NCBI RefSeq assembly: GCF_019711395.1
Contig: NZ_JAIGNL010000002.1
Location: forward strand, 477,001-541,000
DNA length: 64,000 bases
Direction of reading: 5' to 3'
DNA from: Qipengyuania xiapuensis
GTDB lineage: Bacteria > Pseudomonadota > Alphaproteobacteria > Sphingomonadales > Sphingomonadaceae
Of the stretch, positions 53,377 to 62,619 are shown piece by piece (position 1 is the stretch's first letter; each line of letters begins with the position of its first letter). Under the pieces are notes generated by a model that was given only the letters and a program-made list of their open reading frames with translations, was not told the DNA's origin and searched no databases. Position numbers and translations under genes: made by a program.

Positions 53377-54392
53377 ACAAGCCTCGCCCACTCACCACGC
53401 AGAACCTGAGGCCCACCCCGGCGCGTGCGGGTGGCGGGCGCGAGCGTGCGGCGTTGGTCCAGAAGGCTCATGATTCGATCGAGATCGGTTCGCACAGCTT
53501 TGCGGCTGCATCGAAGCTGTTCGACCGCACGACGCGCGAGCGCGCATGGCTGCTGTACGCATGGTGTCGCCGCTGCGACGATATTGCCGATAACCAGGAA
53601 AAAGGCGGCCCGCTGGGCGACCAGGGCACGCAGAAAGAGGCCGAGGACCGCATCCAGGCGATCCGCGTCCTTACCAAGCGCGCGCTCGACGAACAGCCGA
53701 CGGCCGATTTCGCTTTCGACGCCTTCGGCCTCGTCGCCGACGAGTGCGGACTGACCTACGACATGGCCAAGGACGTGATCGGCGGTTTCGCGCTCGATGC
53801 GACCGGTTTCAGTCCCAAGAACGAGCGCGACATGCTGCGCTATTGCTATCACGTCGCGGGCGCCGTCGGGATCATGATGGCGCATATCATGGGCGTACAT
53901 CCCGACGACGGCGATACGCTCGACCGGGCAAACGATCTCGGCCTCGCGTTCCAGATCGCCAATATCTCGCGAGATATCGTGGAGGATGCTGCGGCAAACC
54001 GCGTCTACCTTCCCGCCGAATGGCTCGCCGAAGTCGGCCTTGCGCCGGGCGAGCACGCCAAGCCCGAACACCGCTTCGTCCTCGCCAGCCTGATGCCGCG
54101 CATGATCGCGCTGATGGAGAAGCACGAGGCCGCCGCGCGCCTGGGCGCAAGCCGCCTGCGCTTCCGCCACCGCTGGGCCGTGCTCTCGGCGGCCAACATT
54201 TACGGAGCGATCGGTCGCAAGGTGCTCGATCGCGGGCAGCTCGCATGGGACAGTCGCACCCGGGTCAGCGGACCGGAAAAAGCCTGGCACATGACCACCG
54301 CATTATTCCAGGCGATCTGGAACCGGCCGGCAGGCCCGGATGAACCGATCATCTGGTCACGCCACGATTTCCGCCCTGTTGCTGGTTGGTAG
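53373..54392 (+). CDS. crtB: Phytoene synthase (probable CTG start)
   Basis: A squalene/phytoene synthase joining two GGPP molecules to phytoene. The catalytic motifs are YAWCRRCDDIAD (first Asp-rich motif) and AFQIANISRDIVEDA (second), with a normal C-terminal region. The reading frame is open and protein-like back to 53373, where CTG overlaps the previous TGA as CTGA. The first ATG/GTG/TTG is a TTG at 53454, which would cut off about 27 residues rich in Arg, Pro and Gly. I favour the CTG; the TTG start cannot be excluded. Confidence 0.85.
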   Translation: MNKPRPLTTQNLRPTPARAGGGRERAALVQKAHDSIEIGSHSFAAASKLFDRTTRERAWLLYAWCRRCDDIADNQEKGGPLGDQGTQKEAEDRIQAIRVLTKRALDEQPTADFAFDAFGLVADECGLTYDMAKDVIGGFALDATGFSPKNERDMLRYCYHVAGAVGIMMAHIMGVHPDDGDTLDRANDLGLAFQIANISRDIVEDAAANRVYLPAEWLAEVGLAPGEHAKPEHRFVLASLMPRMIALMEKHEAAARLGASRLRFRHRWAVLSAANIYGAIGRKVLDRGQLAWDSRTRVSGPEKAWHMTTALFQAIWNRPAGPDEPIIWSRHDFRPVAGW

Positions 54393-54430
54393 CTTGAAGC
54401 GCGCGCGCCTCTGGCGTAGCGACCCCCAGC

Positions 54431-54940
54431 ATGAGAGGACACATCCTATTGGCCGCGGCGCTGGTTGCCGCCCCCGCCCACGCAAACGACACCAGTGACA
54501 GTCTCAGCGACGAACAGCGCGCCGTTACTGCCGGGGTCGATGCCTTTTTCGACGCCTTACGCAGCGACGACAAGACCGCGCTCGCCGGGACGATGCATCC
54601 GGACGGGCTGATCTACATCCACAACCGGATGGAAGAGGGCAATTGGCAGGTCCAGCTGCGTACGACAGCCAACCACCTCGAAAACTGGCTCAGCTCGCCC
54701 GCAGGCCTTGATGAAACCATGGTCTATGAAAAAGTGCTGGTGGACGGCGACATGGCGCAGGTCTGGGGACCCTACAGCTTTCATGTTGGCGACACGGTCA
54801 GCCATTGCGGCATCAATTCGATGAGCATGGTGAAGGACGGGGACGGATCGTGGAAGGTCGGCAACGTCAGTTTTTCGATGGTCCCCCCATCGCAATGCGC
54901 CGCAGTTGGCGCGGATTGGGTCGCGAACGATGATAACTAA
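54431..54940 (+). CDS. Exported SnoaL/NTF2-like protein
   Basis: A 169-residue protein with a signal peptide (1-19) and a cone-shaped NTF2 fold: helix AVTAGVDAFFDALRSDDKTALAG, then strands ending in WKVGNVSFSMV. Such proteins serve as small-ligand pockets or enzymes. A pair of Cys (near 126 and 156) might form a disulfide in the periplasm. The carboxylase start overlaps its last codons by eleven bases, so they may be cotranslated, although functions seem unrelated. Confidence 0.7.
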   Translation: MRGHILLAAALVAAPAHANDTSDSLSDEQRAVTAGVDAFFDALRSDDKTALAGTMHPDGLIYIHNRMEEGNWQVQLRTTANHLENWLSSPAGLDETMVYEKVLVDGDMAQVWGPYSFHVGDTVSHCGINSMSMVKDGDGSWKVGNVSFSMVPPSQCAAVGADWVANDDN

Positions 54941-56801
54941 GCTCCTCATCGCCAATCGCGGCGAAATTGCCTGCCGCATCATCCGCACCGCGCGCGAGAT
55001 GGGTATCGCCACAGTGGCGGTCTATTCCGATGCCGATGACAAGGCGCTCCATGTCCGCACGGCCGATGAAGCGGTTCATATCGGTCCTTCGCCCGCTGCC
55101 GAGAGCTATCTCGTGGGCGAGAAGATCATCGCCGCAGCCAAGCAGACGGGCGCCGAGGCGATCCACCCGGGTTACGGCTTCCTGTCAGAGAACGCGGGTT
55201 TTGCGCAGGCCGTGATCGATGCAGGGCTGATCTGGGTCGGCCCCAAGCCGTCGAGCATCGATGCCATGGGCCTCAAGGACGCCGCCAAGAAGCTGATGCG
55301 CGATGCCGGCGTGCCCGTCACCCCCGGTTACGAGGGTGAGGACCAGTCGGTCGAGCGCCTCAAGAAGGAAGCCGACGCCATCGGCTACCCCGTGCTGATC
55401 AAGGCCGTTGCAGGCGGCGGCGGCAAGGGGATGCGCAAGGTCGACAAGGCCGAAGACTTCGAGGCGAGCCTCGAAAGCTGCCGGCGCGAGGCCAAGGCCA
55501 GCTTCTCCAACGACGAAGTGCTCCTCGAAAAATGGATCACCTCTCCGCGCCATATCGAGGTGCAGGTCTTCGGCGACAGCCACGGCAATGTCGTCCACCT
55601 GTTCGAACGCGACTGTTCGCTCCAGCGCCGCCACCAGAAGGTGATCGAGGAAGCCCCCGCCCCCGGCATGGACGAAGCGACGCGCGAGGAAATCTGCGCC
55701 GCCGCCGTGCGCGCCGCCAAGGCCGTGGATTACGAGGGCGCAGGCACGATCGAGTTCATCGCCGACGCGAGCGAAGGCCTGCGCGCCGACCGCATCTTCT
55801 TCATGGAGATGAACACGCGGCTTCAGGTCGAACACCCGGTGACCGAGGAGATTACCGGCGTCGATCTCGTCGAATGGCAGCTGCTCGTGGCGAGTGGTGA
55901 ACCCATCCCGATGAAGCAGGACGAGCTCTTCATCGACGGTCACTCGATCGAGGCGCGCCTCTATGCCGAAGACCCCACCGGCGGCTTCCTGCCCTCGACG
56001 GGACGGCTCGAACATTTCGACCTCGGCGTCGAAGGGCGGATCGAGACCGGCGTCGAGGAAGGCGACATGATCTCGCCCTTCTACGATCCCATGGTCGCCA
56101 AGCTCGTCGTCTGGGGCGAGACCCGCGCCGAGGCTATCGACCAGCTCGCCGATATCGCCGAGAGCGTCGAGATCTGGCCGGTGAAGACCAATGCCGCCTT
56201 CATCGCCGCTTGCCTGCGCGACGAGGATTTCGAGGACGCCAATCTCGACACGGGCTTCATCGAGGCGAAGCTCGACACGCTCGTCGCTTCGGACGAGGCG
56301 GATGACGATATCTGGCAGACCGCTGCCGACTTCATCGCGCTTGCCGAGACCGAAGAGCACGAAGACCTGCCGATCGGCCTGCGCCTCAACGCGCCCGGCA
56401 AGCTCAACGCGACGCTCACGCACAAAGGCGAAACGCGCACGGTCAGCGCAGCACGTTCGCATGTCGACAGCCTCGCAACCGGGTTCGTCGATCCCGAGCG
56501 CGCAGTGGTCTTCGCCGACGGGCAGAGCTTCGTATTCGAACGCCAGTCGCGCGGCACCGGTGCAGGTGCGGCAGGCGACGGTGCGATCCTCGCCCCGATG
56601 CCGGGCAAGGTCATCGCGGTCGATGTGACCGAGGGCGACACGGTCACCGCCGGACAGCGGCTCATGGTGCTCGAGGCGATGAAGATGGAACACGCGCTCA
56701 CCGCGCCCTTCGACGGGACGGTGACCGAGCTTTCCGCAAGCCAGGGCGCGCAGGTTCAGGTCGAGGCCGTGCTGGCGGTTGTCGAGCCCAAAGAAGAATA
56801 G
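54930..56801 (+). CDS. Acyl-CoA carboxylase biotin carboxylase/biotin carrier subunit
   Basis: A 623-residue alpha subunit, probably acetyl- or propionyl-CoA carboxylase. The biotin carboxylase part (1-450) holds KLLIANRGEIACRI, the ATP-grasp Gly-rich loop GGGGKGMRKV near 164-173, and the RDCSLQRRHQKVIEEAPAP-type region. The biotin carrier at the C-terminus has EAMKMEH, whose Lys (near 587) is biotinylated. The ATG at 54930 gives the conserved N-terminus. The beta subunit gene follows 57 bases downstream. Confidence 0.92.
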   Translation: MITKLLIANRGEIACRIIRTAREMGIATVAVYSDADDKALHVRTADEAVHIGPSPAAESYLVGEKIIAAAKQTGAEAIHPGYGFLSENAGFAQAVIDAGLIWVGPKPSSIDAMGLKDAAKKLMRDAGVPVTPGYEGEDQSVERLKKEADAIGYPVLIKAVAGGGGKGMRKVDKAEDFEASLESCRREAKASFSNDEVLLEKWITSPRHIEVQVFGDSHGNVVHLFERDCSLQRRHQKVIEEAPAPGMDEATREEICAAAVRAAKAVDYEGAGTIEFIADASEGLRADRIFFMEMNTRLQVEHPVTEEITGVDLVEWQLLVASGEPIPMKQDELFIDGHSIEARLYAEDPTGGFLPSTGRLEHFDLGVEGRIETGVEEGDMISPFYDPMVAKLVVWGETRAEAIDQLADIAESVEIWPVKTNAAFIAACLRDEDFEDANLDTGFIEAKLDTLVASDEADDDIWQTAADFIALAETEEHEDLPIGLRLNAPGKLNATLTHKGETRTVSAARSHVDSLATGFVDPERAVVFADGQSFVFERQSRGTGAGAAGDGAILAPMPGKVIAVDVTEGDTVTAGQRLMVLEAMKMEHALTAPFDGTVTELSASQGAQVQVEAVLAVVEPKEE

Positions 56802-56858
56802 GGCTTCCCTTTCCGCCAGTTGCTTGCAAGCGTGCCTTCCCGAGGAGTGAGGGCACGA

Positions 56859-58409
56859 ATGAGCTGGGAAAACGAACTCGAGGAATTGCGCCGCCGCGAG
56901 GCAATGGCCGAACAGATGGGCGGGCCGGAAAAGCTCGCGCGCCAGCACGGACGCGGCAAGATGGATGCCCGCGCGCGTCTTGCCGAACTGGTCGACGACG
57001 GCTCGTTCCGCGAGATCGGCAAGATCGCCGGCAAGGGCCAGTATGACGAGGACGGCAATCTCGAAGGCGTCCTTCCCGCTCCCTTCCTCTTCGGCAAGGC
57101 ACTGATAAACGGTCGCCCCGTGGTGGCCACGGCGGACGATTTCACCATTCGCGGCGGCGCAGCCGATGCGGGGATTTCCCGCAAGATGGTGCAGGCGGAA
57201 AAGATGGCGCATGAGCTGAAAATGCCGCTCATCCGCATGATCGACGGCACGGGTGGCGGCGGCAGCGTCAAGACACTCGAACAGATCGGCGCGACATATA
57301 TTCCCGCAGTTCCCGGATGGTCGGACGTGGTGAAGAACCTCGACACGGTGCCGGTCGTGGCCCTCGCGCTCGGCCCCACCGCCGGGCTTGGCGCGGCGCG
57401 GACGGTCGCCAGCCACTATTCGGTCATGGTGAAGGGTCTCAGCCAGATATTTGCGGCCGGTCCTGCCGTGGTCGATGGCCTTGGCGAAAGCTACAAGGGT
57501 TCCACCGACCACCAGCAGGCCAAGGAAGACCTCGGCGGCTCGGAGATCCACACGCGCAACGGCGTGGTAGACGACGAGGTCTCGAGCGAGGCCGAGGCCT
57601 TTGCCCGTGCTCGCCACTTCCTATCCTTCATGCCCGAGCACGTCGGCCAGCTTGCGCGCCGCTCGCTTTGCACCGATCCGGTCCACCGCCGCGAGGAGGC
57701 GCTGCTCGATCTCGTCCCGCGCGAGGAAAAGCAGGTCTATTCGATGCGCCGCTGCATGGAGATGGTGTTCGACCAGGGCACGGTGTTCGAGATCGGCCGC
57801 ATGTGGGGCCGCGCCTGCATCACCGCCCTCGCCCGTCTCGACGGTTGGCCGGTCATGGTACTCGCCAGCGACCCCTCCTATCTCGGCGGAAGCTGGGAAG
57901 CGAAAACGTCCGAAAAGGTCGAACGCTTCGTAAAGCTCGCCGACCAGTTCCGCCTGCCCATCGTCCACCTCGTCGACAACCCCGGCTTCATGATCGGGCG
58001 CGAAGCAGAGATGGCCGGCACGATCCGCTACGGCGTGCAGGCGATGAACGCGGTCTACAAGGCCAGCGTCCCGCTCGCCTCGATCGTGCTGCGCCGCGCC
58101 TATGGCATTGCCGGCAGCGCAATGAGCAATGCCGAGACCTTCCAGTACCGCTATTGCTGGCCTTCGGGCGACTGGGGCAGCCTGCCCATCGCTGGCGGGC
58201 TCGAAGTGGCTTACAAGTCGGAGCTCGAGGCTGCCGAGGACCCGGAAGCCGAACTCGCCGCAATTCGCGAGCGGCTGGACAAGGTCACCTCGCCCTTCCG
58301 CAGCGCCGAGCGCTTCAATGTCGAGGACATCATCGACCCGCGCGATACGCGCCCGCTGCTGTGCGAATTCGCGCAGCTCGCGTGGCGCAAGCTCGAAAGC
58401 GAGGCCTAG
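56859..58409 (+). CDS. Acyl-CoA carboxylase carboxyltransferase subunit
   Basis: A 516-residue carboxyltransferase that moves CO2 from biotin to the acyl-CoA substrate. N-terminal and C-terminal crotonase-like halves are visible, with GGAADAGISRKMVQAEK and the later VDNPGFMIGREAEMAGTIRYG segment containing the substrate pocket. Family assignment could be propionyl-, methylcrotonyl- or geranyl-CoA carboxylase; the neighbours do not decide. Its ATG at 56859 follows a GAGGAG site. It ends tail to tail with the MFS gene, sharing CTAG. Confidence 0.9.
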   Translation: MSWENELEELRRREAMAEQMGGPEKLARQHGRGKMDARARLAELVDDGSFREIGKIAGKGQYDEDGNLEGVLPAPFLFGKALINGRPVVATADDFTIRGGAADAGISRKMVQAEKMAHELKMPLIRMIDGTGGGGSVKTLEQIGATYIPAVPGWSDVVKNLDTVPVVALALGPTAGLGAARTVASHYSVMVKGLSQIFAAGPAVVDGLGESYKGSTDHQQAKEDLGGSEIHTRNGVVDDEVSSEAEAFARARHFLSFMPEHVGQLARRSLCTDPVHRREEALLDLVPREEKQVYSMRRCMEMVFDQGTVFEIGRMWGRACITALARLDGWPVMVLASDPSYLGGSWEAKTSEKVERFVKLADQFRLPIVHLVDNPGFMIGREAEMAGTIRYGVQAMNAVYKASVPLASIVLRRAYGIAGSAMSNAETFQYRYCWPSGDWGSLPIAGGLEVAYKSELEAAEDPEAELAAIRERLDKVTSPFRSAERFNVEDIIDPRDTRPLLCEFAQLAWRKLESEA

Positions 58410-59638
58410 GCCTCGTCGGGCATCTTCTCGCCGAACAGCTCGCCGCGTTCGGAGAACAGCACGAAGGCCAGGCTGATGACGGCCGTCACAAGCAGCGCCG
58501 CGGCCAGCGGGCGTGCGGTCCCGTCATAGGCATAGCCGATATAGGCGCCGAGCACCGATCCGGTGGTCATGCGCAGGAAGGTCTGCGCGCTCGAGGCCGC
58601 GCCCGCGATGGCCAGGAAGGGCTGCATCGCGATCGAGCCGAAATTCGCACCGACGAAGCCGAGCAGGCTCATGTTGAGCGCCATCAGCGGCACGAATGTC
58701 CATAGGCTCTCGTCCGGCTGCGAGGCGAAGTAGAGCTGCGCGGCGGCGACCGCGATAAAGACGAAGAGCGCGGTGTGGCTCACGCGGCGCGCTCCGAAGC
58801 GTTCGACGATGCGGCTGTTCGACCAGTTGGCGAGCGCCATCGAGCCCGCACAGAAAGCGAAGATTAGCGGGAACATGTCACCCGCCCCGAATGCTTCGCC
58901 GATGAGCTGCTGCGATGAGTTGATGAAGCCGAACAGGCCGCCGAACACCAGCGCGCTGCCGAGCGTGTAGCCGATGGTCTCGCGCAGCGTGACCGCGCTC
59001 ACCATGTTCCAGAAGATCGTGCGCGGCAGGATCGGCTGGCGCATGTCCTCGTGAAGGCTTTCGGGGAGGCGCGCCCAGATCCACAGCGTCATCACCACGC
59101 CGAGTGCGGCCATGGCGACGAAGATCAGGCGCCAGTCGCCGAAGATAAGGATCGCCTGCCCGATGCTCGGCGCAATGGCGGGCACGAGCAGGAAGATCAC
59201 GAATATGAGGCTCATCAGGCGGGCCATGCGGTCGCCGCCCACGCGGTCGCGGATGATCGCGGGCGGCAGCGCGGCGATGCCCGCAGAACCGAACCCCTGG
59301 GCGAAACGCAGGATGAGAAGCGTCTTGTAATCCTCGACCATCGCGCAGGCGAGCGAGAGGCCGATGTAGATCGCAAGGCACACGAACAGGATGGGGCGAC
59401 GCCCGAAGCGGTCCGCCATTGCTCCGGGCCACAGCGCGCCGACACCGGCCGCGAGCAGGTAGATGCCGATCACGAACTGGCGGTCGTTGCCCGTTGCCCC
59501 CAGCGCGCGGCCCATTTCGTCGAGCGCGGGCAGCATGGCGTCGATGCTGAACGCCTGGCACGCCATCAGCAGCGCCATCATCCAGATGAGCTCACGCTCG
59601 CCGAGCGCAGCGCTGCCAAAGGGCTTGGTGCGGGTCAT
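58406..59638 (-). CDS. MFS multidrug transporter, Bcr/CflA-like
   Basis: A 410-residue transporter with twelve membrane segments. MFS signature A appears as ADRFGRRPIL near 88-97 and the helix 5 region as LVPAIAPSIG. The early segment DAMLPALDEMG is typical of Bcr/CflA drug exporters. The ATG at 59638 was chosen; the longer frame upstream is not membrane-protein-like. It is divergent from dinB and convergent with the carboxylase gene. Confidence 0.88.
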   Translation of the reverse strand: MTRTKPFGSAALGERELIWMMALLMACQAFSIDAMLPALDEMGRALGATGNDRQFVIGIYLLAAGVGALWPGAMADRFGRRPILFVCLAIYIGLSLACAMVEDYKTLLILRFAQGFGSAGIAALPPAIIRDRVGGDRMARLMSLIFVIFLLVPAIAPSIGQAILIFGDWRLIFVAMAALGVVMTLWIWARLPESLHEDMRQPILPRTIFWNMVSAVTLRETIGYTLGSALVFGGLFGFINSSQQLIGEAFGAGDMFPLIFAFCAGSMALANWSNSRIVERFGARRVSHTALFVFIAVAAAQLYFASQPDESLWTFVPLMALNMSLLGFVGANFGSIAMQPFLAIAGAASSAQTFLRMTTGSVLGAYIGYAYDGTARPLAAALLVTAVISLAFVLFSERGELFGEKMPDEA

Positions 59639-59735
59639 GGGCGTTGCGCCTTGCGCGAGGCCGCGGCGCTTGGCCAGCCCTTTTTGTACCTCCGGGTGGT
59701 TTCGCGCCGGGCCGCCCTGCCCTATCTCTGGAGGC

Positions 59736-60857
59736 ATGAGCCTTGTGGACGACAGCGATGATGGCGAAGGCGAGGCCGACGGCCTGCGCAAGATCATCCA
59801 TGTCGACATGGACGCCTTCTTCGCCAGCGTCGAACAGCGCGACAATCCAGAACTGCGCGGAAAGCCGGTCGCCGTCGGCGGATCGAGCGGGCGCGGCGTG
59901 GTCGCGGCGGCGAGCTACGAGGCCCGCAAGTTCGGTGTGCGCAGCGCGATGCCGAGCGTCACCGCCAAGCGCAAATGCCCCGACCTCATATTCTGCAAGA
60001 GCCGCTTCGACGTCTATCGCGAGGTTAGCCAGCAGATCCGCGCGATCTTCCGCCACCACACCGATCTCGTCGAGCCATTGAGCCTCGACGAGGCCTATCT
60101 CGACGTGACCGAGGACAAGCTCGGCATCGGTTCGGCGACGCGTATTGCCGAGCTCATCCGGCAGGAGATCAAGGCCAAGACGAAGCTGACGGCCAGCGCC
60201 GGGGTGAGTTACAACAAGTTTCTCGCCAAGCTCGCCAGCGACCAGAACAAGCCGGACGGACTTTGCGTGATCCGGCCCGGCCAGGGAGCGGAATTCGTCC
60301 AGTCGCTGCCCGTCAGGCGATTCCACGGCGTCGGTCCCAAGGGCGCGGAGAAGATGGCGAAGCTCGGCATCGAGACGGGCGCGGATCTCGCAGCCAAGGA
60401 CATCGAGTGGCTGCGCGCGCATTTCGGCAGCTTTGCCGACTACCTCTACCGCGCGGCGCGCGGGATCGACCTGAGGCCAGTGCGCTCGAGCCGCATCCGC
60501 AAGTCGGTCGGCGGCGAGCGGACTTTCAGCCGCGACCTGTCCTCGGGCAGTGAGCTACGCGAGACGCTCGAGGACATCATCGACATCGTCTGGGGCTACA
60601 TCGAGCGCGCCGAGGCGAAGGGGCGCACGGTGACGCTCAAGATGAAATACACAGACTTCCAGATTTTCAGCCGAGCCAAGACCGTCGAGCGCGCGATCGA
60701 GGACAAGGACGAGTTCGCGCAGCTGTCGCGCGCCCTGCTGGAAGAGGTGCTGCCTTTGCCCATGCCGATCCGGCTGATGGGCCTGACGCTGTCGAAACTG
60801 GAACGCGACGGAGAAGAAGAGCCCAAGCGCCCCGACGCGCAGCTGAGCCTGCTCTAG
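59736..60857 (+). CDS. dinB: DNA polymerase IV (Y family)
   Basis: A 373-residue translesion polymerase. Catalytic metal residues are in HVDMDAFFASVEQ (near 22-34) and SLDEAYLDVT (near 115-124). The C-terminal QLSLL is a beta-clamp binding motif. A GGAGG ribosome site ends one base before the ATG at 59736, too close for normal initiation; an in-frame GTG at 59745 has a better ten-base spacing and may be the real start, removing three residues. The gene is convergent with the Nudix gene, sharing CTAG. Confidence 0.92.
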   Translation: MSLVDDSDDGEGEADGLRKIIHVDMDAFFASVEQRDNPELRGKPVAVGGSSGRGVVAAASYEARKFGVRSAMPSVTAKRKCPDLIFCKSRFDVYREVSQQIRAIFRHHTDLVEPLSLDEAYLDVTEDKLGIGSATRIAELIRQEIKAKTKLTASAGVSYNKFLAKLASDQNKPDGLCVIRPGQGAEFVQSLPVRRFHGVGPKGAEKMAKLGIETGADLAAKDIEWLRAHFGSFADYLYRAARGIDLRPVRSSRIRKSVGGERTFSRDLSSGSELRETLEDIIDIVWGYIERAEAKGRTVTLKMKYTDFQIFSRAKTVERAIEDKDEFAQLSRALLEEVLPLPMPIRLMGLTLSKLERDGEEEPKRPDAQLSLL

Positions 60858-61324
60858 CTCTTCCGGTCCTGCCACATCTTGAGGCGCAGCCGCGTGCTGT
60901 CGGCCAGCGGCTCTGGCAGCGAGTGGGTCGGGAAGAAACGTGCTTCGACGACCTCGCGGCCGTCCGCCTCGGGCATGTCGTGCACCACGCCTTCGAAGAG
61001 GTGCCCCTTTGCCGTCGCGCCCGAGAGCGTTTCCTCGACGAGGCCGACCAGTTTGAGACCTTCGATCTCGCAGCCCGTCTCCTCGAACAGCTCGCGCCGC
61101 GCCGCATCCTCGGGACTTTCGCCCGAGCGAACACCCCCACCGGGGAAGTACCAGGCCTGCGGTCCGTAGCTGTGCCGGATCACGAGAATCTGGCCGCCCA
61201 GATCTTTCGCGATCACGCTCACACCGTCGCGCGTCCTGCCCGTCGTGCGGCGCAGGCGCTGCTGCAATTTATACCCTATTTTCAGGGCGAAACGGTGAAG
61301 CGGAGCGGGGATCAGGTGAAGCAT
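60854..61324 (-). CDS. Nudix hydrolase
   Basis: A 156-residue Nudix protein. The Nudix box spans about residues 63-85 (GGGVRSGESPEDAARRELFEETG), with the REL-EE core that binds the metal. These enzymes cleave nucleoside diphosphates linked to another group. A basic N-terminus (RLRRTTGRTR) is unusual. Its start lies inside the last codons of the pgl gene, on the same strand, so the two are translationally coupled. Confidence 0.85.
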   Translation of the reverse strand: MLHLIPAPLHRFALKIGYKLQQRLRRTTGRTRDGVSVIAKDLGGQILVIRHSYGPQAWYFPGGGVRSGESPEDAARRELFEETGCEIEGLKLVGLVEETLSGATAKGHLFEGVVHDMPEADGREVVEARFFPTHSLPEPLADSTRLRLKMWQDRKS

Positions 61325-61932
61325 GTGACAGGCTGTTTAGCGCCTGCCAGCAGCCGGGCAACCGGCAAATCGTTCTGCCCCGCCAGCGCCTCGTCGAAAA
61401 CCGTGCGCTTGTCGTGACCGCGGATCACGAAGGCGATCTGGTCACTGTCGAGCAGCGCGGGAATCGTCAGGCTGATCCGGTCGAAAGGCGCCTCGGGCGG
61501 CAGCGGATCGGGCGTGAGGCGCAGGATGCTGCGCTCCTCGTCCACCTTGGGATCGGTGTTGGGGAAAAGCGATGCGATATGCCCGTCGGCGCCCATGCCC
61601 AGCCAGGCGAGGTGGAAATGCGGGACTTGCTCCATGATCGTGAGCGTGACGACCTCCGCGCCCGCCGGTTCGAACAGGGCGCGCAGCTTGCCGGTGTTCG
61701 AGGCCTCGTGGTCTTCGGGCACGATCCGGTCGTCGCCCGGCCAGACCACCAGCCGCGAGAAATCGAGATCGCGGGTCAGCAGTTCCTCGATGATGGGAAA
61801 GGGCGTCGAACCGCCCGGTACGGTGATGGTCACCGGACCCTCGGTACTCTCCAGCGCTTCGCCCAGCCGCGCGGCGAGCCATTCGGCGATATCGCCATTG
61901 CCCGCATTCTCGATGATCGTTGCTTCTGCCAT
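61312..61932 (-). CDS. pgl: 6-phosphogluconolactonase
   Basis: A 206-residue enzyme of the SugarP isomerase-like fold, hydrolysing 6-phosphogluconolactone in the pentose phosphate or Entner-Doudoroff pathway. The GGSTPFPI phosphate loop near 40-47, WPGDDRIVPEDHEASN near 63-78 and the LGMGADGHIASLFPNTD signature near 112-128 are present. Length is slightly below the usual 230. Other pathway genes (zwf, edd) are not in the window. Confidence 0.93.
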   Translation of the reverse strand: MAEATIIENAGNGDIAEWLAARLGEALESTEGPVTITVPGGSTPFPIIEELLTRDLDFSRLVVWPGDDRIVPEDHEASNTGKLRALFEPAGAEVVTLTIMEQVPHFHLAWLGMGADGHIASLFPNTDPKVDEERSILRLTPDPLPPEAPFDRISLTIPALLDSDQIAFVIRGHDKRTVFDEALAGQNDLPVARLLAGAKQPVTCFT

Positions 61933-61952
61933 ATCCGCTCCAGTTACACGAA

Positions 61953-61982
61953 ACCCGCCGCGGCTGAAGAGCCCCGGCGGGT
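61953..61982 (-). terminator. Terminator after dps
   Basis: Eight-base-pair stem ACCCGCCG (61953-61960) with CGGCGGGT (61975-61982) and an inner GGCT/AGCC pairing, then TTTCG in the minus direction. It ends the dps transcript and lies about 20 bases before the pgl start. Confidence 0.65.
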
Positions 61983-62015
61983 CGTGAATTGCTATGCGTG
62001 TGCCGCTTGGCTCAC

Positions 62016-62477
62016 TTACTTGCTGGTCTGGTTGAGGAACCAGATGCGCTCTTCGGCCTGATCGATCCAGTCGTCGACGATGCCGCTGGTGGCGTTGTCG
62101 CCCACGTTTTCGGCCTCCTCCTTCACCGTCCCCAGACGGTCATGGAGCTTCTTGTTGTCGTCGCGCAGTTCGGCGACCATCGCGTCGGCGGTCAGCGTGA
62201 CGTCGTCCTGGTCCTTGATCTGCGTTTCCGACTGGATCGTACCGATCGAGGTGAGCGTGTACTCGTCGTTCTTGCGCACGCGCTCGCCGATATCGTCGAC
62301 CGTCGCGATCAGCTGGGCGGCCTGTTCGTCGAACAGGAGGTGGAGGTCGCGAAAGCGCGGGCCTGCCACGTGCCAGTGGAAGTTCTTGGTCTTGAAATAG
62401 AGGGCCATCGTGTCTGCCAGCGCACCGTTCAGTGCAGTGACGAGACCGGATTTTGCGTTGTTGCCGAGTTCGGCCAT
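62016..62477 (-). CDS. dps: Dps-family DNA-starvation ferritin
   Basis: A 153-residue ferritin-like protein forming dodecamers that oxidise and store iron and protect DNA. Ferroxidase residues H34 (NFHWH), H46 and D50 (RDLHLLFDEQ) sit in the classic spacing. The short N-terminus lacks the Lys-rich tail used for DNA condensation in E. coli Dps, so iron and peroxide detoxification may dominate. A TGCGA-N5-TCGCA palindrome lies 119 bases upstream. Confidence 0.92.
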   Translation of the reverse strand: MAELGNNAKSGLVTALNGALADTMALYFKTKNFHWHVAGPRFRDLHLLFDEQAAQLIATVDDIGERVRKNDEYTLTSIGTIQSETQIKDQDDVTLTADAMVAELRDDNKKLHDRLGTVKEEAENVGDNATSGIVDDWIDQAEERIWFLNQTSK

Positions 62478-62595
62478 GACATTTTTCCTTCTTGAATACC
62501 TTCACCCAACCAACGGATCGGCCGGGCAAGGGTTTCGCGAAGGGTTTCGAGCGCTGTGATCGCCCTTATCGATTAATTGCGCAGACTTGTTCGTT

Positions 62596-62618
62596 TATTG
62601 CGATCAATTCGCAATAGC
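62596..62618. promoter_or_regulatory. Perfect TTGCGA palindrome upstream of dps
   Basis: Seven-base arms ATTGCGA (62597-62603) and TCGCAAT (62609-62615) around TCAAT, followed by AGC. It is the near twin of 4803-4823 before the TonB receptor. It lies in the 142-base gap, just beyond the stop of the PhoX-like gene and upstream of dps. No T run follows, so a terminator role is unlikely. Confidence 0.5.
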
Positions 62619-62619
62619 G

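Noticed and set aside
50059-54392. Possible photosynthesis gene cluster around the crt genes
   Set aside because: No puf, puh or bch genes and no other carotenoid steps are present; the region encodes only lycopene formation and cyclisation.
55185-57617. 810-codon minus-strand frame opposite the carboxylase genes
   Set aside because: It spans two genuine genes on the other strand and shows only antisense composition.
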